A stretch of DNA of 49,034 nucleotides. It comes from a virus. The stretch's first letter is position 1, and the number at the start of each line of letters is the position of its first letter. Shown piece after piece: positions 47,316 through 49,034 of this stretch. The stretch is taken from positions 1 through 49,034 of IMG/VR virus record IMGVR_UViG_3300047469_000247. One strand, given 5' to 3'. A model generated the notes under the pieces. That model was not told the DNA's origin. It made no database searches and saw only the letters and a list, made by a program, of their open reading frames with translations. A program made the position numbers and the translations under genes.

Positions 47316-48095
47316 ATGAACATCAACGCAATTCAGGGTCAGTACGTCATCCCGAAGGGCTTCATCTTCGCAAAGTTCGCCGGCAACGACTACTTCGAGG
47401 AACTCGGCGACTCCGACGCGTTCACGTTGAACGTCGAAGTCACGCGTGACGAGCGCAAGGACAACCGTTTCGGCGTTGCCCGCACGTCCGACAGCCAGGT
47501 GACGGAAATCAACGCCACCGTGTCGTTCACGCTGATGCAGCACACGAACCGCAACCGCGCTCTGGCGGTCATGGGTTCGAACGGCGTGCTGACGCAGGCG
47601 GCCGGAACCGCGGTCGTCCTCGAACTCACCGACGCGGTCGCCAACCAGGTGTACTCGCTCGGCCGCTTCGACGTGTCCAACGTCGTGGTGACGGATGGCG
47701 CAGCCTCCAGCCCCGAGACCTTCGTCCTCGGCACGGACTACCTCATCGACGCACGCTCCGGCATGTTCCAGCCGCTGAAGGATTTCGAGGCTCTCGAGAT
47801 CACCTTCGACGCTGCAGCGATCGCCGAGACCAGCAAGCGGCTCAAGACGGGCGTTGGCGGCAATCCCGACCTGCAGGCCGAGATCATCCACGTGTCGAAC
47901 TCGCTCAAGGGCGAGAAGGTCTACCTCCGCCTCTGGGCTGCGCGCCTGACCCCGACGGGTGGCCGCGGCTACATCGGAACCGAGCGTGCCGGCATCGAGA
48001 TCGAGGGGACCCTCCAGATCGACACCGTGCAGGCTCTGGCCATGGGCGACGTCGACGAATACGCGTTCGGCTACGAGACCACTCTCGCCGCCTGA
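47316..48095 (+). CDS. Major tail tube protein
   Basis: A 259-residue protein with GGAG upstream. Position before the tail assembly chaperones and a sequence rich in short beta strands (DAFTLNVEVTRDERKDNRFG, NATVSFTLMQHTNRNRALAV, GIEIEGTLQIDTVQA) fit a tail tube subunit. Confidence 0.8.
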   Translation: MNINAIQGQYVIPKGFIFAKFAGNDYFEELGDSDAFTLNVEVTRDERKDNRFGVARTSDSQVTEINATVSFTLMQHTNRNRALAVMGSNGVLTQAAGTAVVLELTDAVANQVYSLGRFDVSNVVVTDGAASSPETFVLGTDYLIDARSGMFQPLKDFEALEITFDAAAIAETSKRLKTGVGGNPDLQAEIIHVSNSLKGEKVYLRLWAARLTPTGGRGYIGTERAGIEIEGTLQIDTVQALAMGDVDEYAFGYETTLAA

Positions 48096-48104
48096 TGAAT
48101 CCTT

Positions 48105-48130
48105 GGGGAGGCTCTCAGGGCCTCCCCTTT
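48105..48130 (+). terminator. Stem-loop between tube and chaperone genes
   Basis: GGGGAGGC and GCCTCCCC form an 8-bp stem with a 7-base loop, followed by TTTCTT. It could lower the expression of genes after the abundant tail tube protein. Confidence 0.6.
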
Positions 48131-48162
48131 CTTCATATCCAAAGGACTCAAGGAGACACCCA

Positions 48163-48645
48163 ATGTCCACACTCAAGGCACTTTCCACGCCATCGACCCT
48201 CGTGACGCTCGGAGACAACGAGCCTGTCCGGGTCTACGGCTTCTCATCCAAGAGCATCGCCACGCTGCTCGAGAACTACCCCGAACTCATCGCGGTCTTC
48301 CGCGACGTCCGCATGCAGGCCGCGACCGCGCAGGCCAAAGGTGAGGGCTTCGCGATCGGAGAACTCATCACCATCGCCATCGAGTCCGCCATCACCGCCA
48401 TTGGCAAGGGTGCGCTGGGCGAGGCCGTCATCCACGCGCTGCGCGTCCGCCCGAAGACTGCCGCGGAATGGGACGAGGCGTTCGAGGACGCTGACAACCT
48501 GCCGACAGCGTGGCAGATCCAGCTTGTCGTCGCAGCTTTCTCGCTGACCATGCCGGAGATTGCCGAAAATTTTCGGAAGGCGATCAGCAGCCTGTCGCTT
48601 GGCCTAAAGAGCGAGACAGACTCGAGCACTGGCTCGGAAGGCTGA
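48163..48645 (+). CDS. Tail assembly chaperone, short form
   Basis: A 160-residue protein (MSTLKALSTPSTLVTLGDNE start), upstream of the tape measure, helical (ESAITAIGKGALGEAVIHAL), like the gpG-type chaperones that coat the tape measure during assembly. A -1 slippery site near its end gives a longer product (next entry). AGGAG is present upstream. Confidence 0.8.
   Translation: MSTLKALSTPSTLVTLGDNEPVRVYGFSSKSIATLLENYPELIAVFRDVRMQAATAQAKGEGFAIGELITIAIESAITAIGKGALGEAVIHALRVRPKTAAEWDEAFEDADNLPTAWQIQLVVAAFSLTMPEIAENFRKAISSLSLGLKSETDSSTGSEG
48567..48573 (+). promoter_or_regulatory. -1 ribosomal frameshift site
   Basis: A-AAT-TTT fits the X-XXY-YYZ heptamer with correct phase (codons GAA AAT TTT CGG of the short form). 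After a -1 slip translation continues with SEGDQQPVAWPK in the overlapping frame, to the stop at 48836. Confidence 0.75.
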
Positions 48646-48836
48646 TCGCCCAACTCGCTCCCGACCTCGGGCTTGAAGCCGTCTGGGACATGACCCCGCG
48701 GCAGCTTGCCGCCCACGCCCGCCTCCGTCACTGGCAGAAGGAGGAGGAGCTGGCGGCTCTGGCCGAGGTCATGCGTATGGCCGAACACGCCAAGCCCGAA
48801 GACTTCACCAAGATGATCAAGCGGCTCAGGGGGTAG
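48573..48836 (+). CDS. Tail assembly chaperone, frameshift extension (gpGT-like)
   Basis: An 87-residue extension in the -1 frame, with no good start of its own and a helical, charged sequence (HWLGRLIAQLAPDLGLEAVW, RHWQKEEELAALAEVMRMAE). Joined to residues 1-137 of the short form it makes a 224-residue protein. In lambda the equivalent gpGT binds the tape measure and tail tube. The gene order tube, chaperone, extension, tape measure supports this. Confidence 0.78.
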   Translation, partial: SEGDQQPVAWPKERDRLEHWLGRLIAQLAPDLGLEAVWDMTPRQLAAHARLRHWQKEEELAALAEVMRMAEHAKPEDFTKMIKRLRG

Positions 48837-48840
48837 GCTC

Positions 48841-49034
48841 ATGGCGCGTCCTTCGATGTGGGGCTTCCGCTTCAAGACGCTGGATCTCGGCACTCCGGAG
48901 GAATACTTCGACGGCCTCCAGAAGCCGTTCAAGGAAGCCGCCACCGAGACGATGCGCGAGACGGGGCTTCTGGCCAAGACCAAGCTGCGCGCACAGGCCA
49001 AGGCCCGCTTCCGCAACAGGCCTGGCAAGGGCGC
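48841..49034 (+). CDS. DUF6441-like tail protein, 5' part
   Basis: Starts with ATG at 48841 (MARPSMWGFRFKTLDLGTPE), four bases after the chaperone stop, and runs off the window; the remainder is at 1-581. See the first entry for the product. Confidence 0.8.
   Translation, partial: MARPSMWGFRFKTLDLGTPEEYFDGLQKPFKEAATETMRETGLLAKTKLRAQAKARFRNRPGKG
48908..49034. repeat. Right copy of 127-bp terminal identity
   Basis: Identical to bases 1-127. It shows that the contig closes to a circle. Confidence 0.9.

Overview
The window is one complete genome of a temperate, long-tailed (siphovirus-like) phage of an alphaproteobacterium, most likely in the order Hyphomicrobiales. The last 127 bases (48908-49034) repeat the first 127 exactly, so the unit is a 48,907-bp circle or circularly permuted molecule cut inside a tail gene. 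The host inference rests on the high GC content, a GcrA-like regulator (a family typical of Alphaproteobacteria) and many GANTC (CcrM-type) sites next to genes. No lineage marker fixes the genus.

Layout. (1) 48841-8497: tail genes continue from the right end across the junction: DUF6441-like tail protein, tape measure, two distal tail or hub proteins, a repeat-bearing protein, a fibre and an XhlA-like small membrane protein. (2) 8628-10677: lysis cassette with N-acetylmuramidase, holin-like protein, i-spanin and o-spanin, joined by ATGA overlaps. (3) 10678-11290: structured non-coding stretch ending in an aberrant tRNA-like sequence, followed by two small + strand genes. (4) 11825-16492, minus strand: a multi-helix-turn-helix protein, several unknown proteins and a cytosine-C5 DNA methyltransferase, divergent from a tandem-HTH regulator (16652). 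(5) 17019-20596: GcrA-like regulator, a ParA plus ribbon-helix-helix partition pair, a secreted protein, a second ribbon-helix-helix protein and a winged-helix protein. (6) 20647-26150: tyrosine integrase, an AbiE-type toxin-antitoxin module split by a thioredoxin-fold gene, and small regulators. (7) 26396-33234: a replication protein whose core carries DNA polymerase family A-like palm motifs, then many small genes of unknown function. (8) 33961-48836: packaging and virion genes: small and large (GpA) terminase, gpW-like joiner, portal, a protease-capsid fusion, decoration protein, three collagen-like spike paralogues, head-tail connectors, tail tube and tail assembly chaperones with a -1 frameshift site.

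How the parts work together. Late genes are all on the + strand and form a standard packaging-head-tail-lysis series. The control region holds both an integrase and a partition pair, so lysogeny could be integrated, plasmid-like or both. Three signals tie the early genes into a network: a promoter/operator family (TTTACAT-N-ATGTAAA next to TTGAC) before parA, both AbiE genes and a small unknown gene; an AAGGANTC motif that embeds the host CcrM site and clusters at gene starts, matching the phage's own GcrA-like protein; and a CTGGAGAG leader before eight small genes.

The most unusual structure is a family of nine modular palindromic repeats built from the words CTAGCGC, AAAAGCGC and GCGCTTT. 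They lie between genes and also inside reading frames without breaking them (ParA, i-spanin, two small proteins), much like the Rickettsia palindromic elements.
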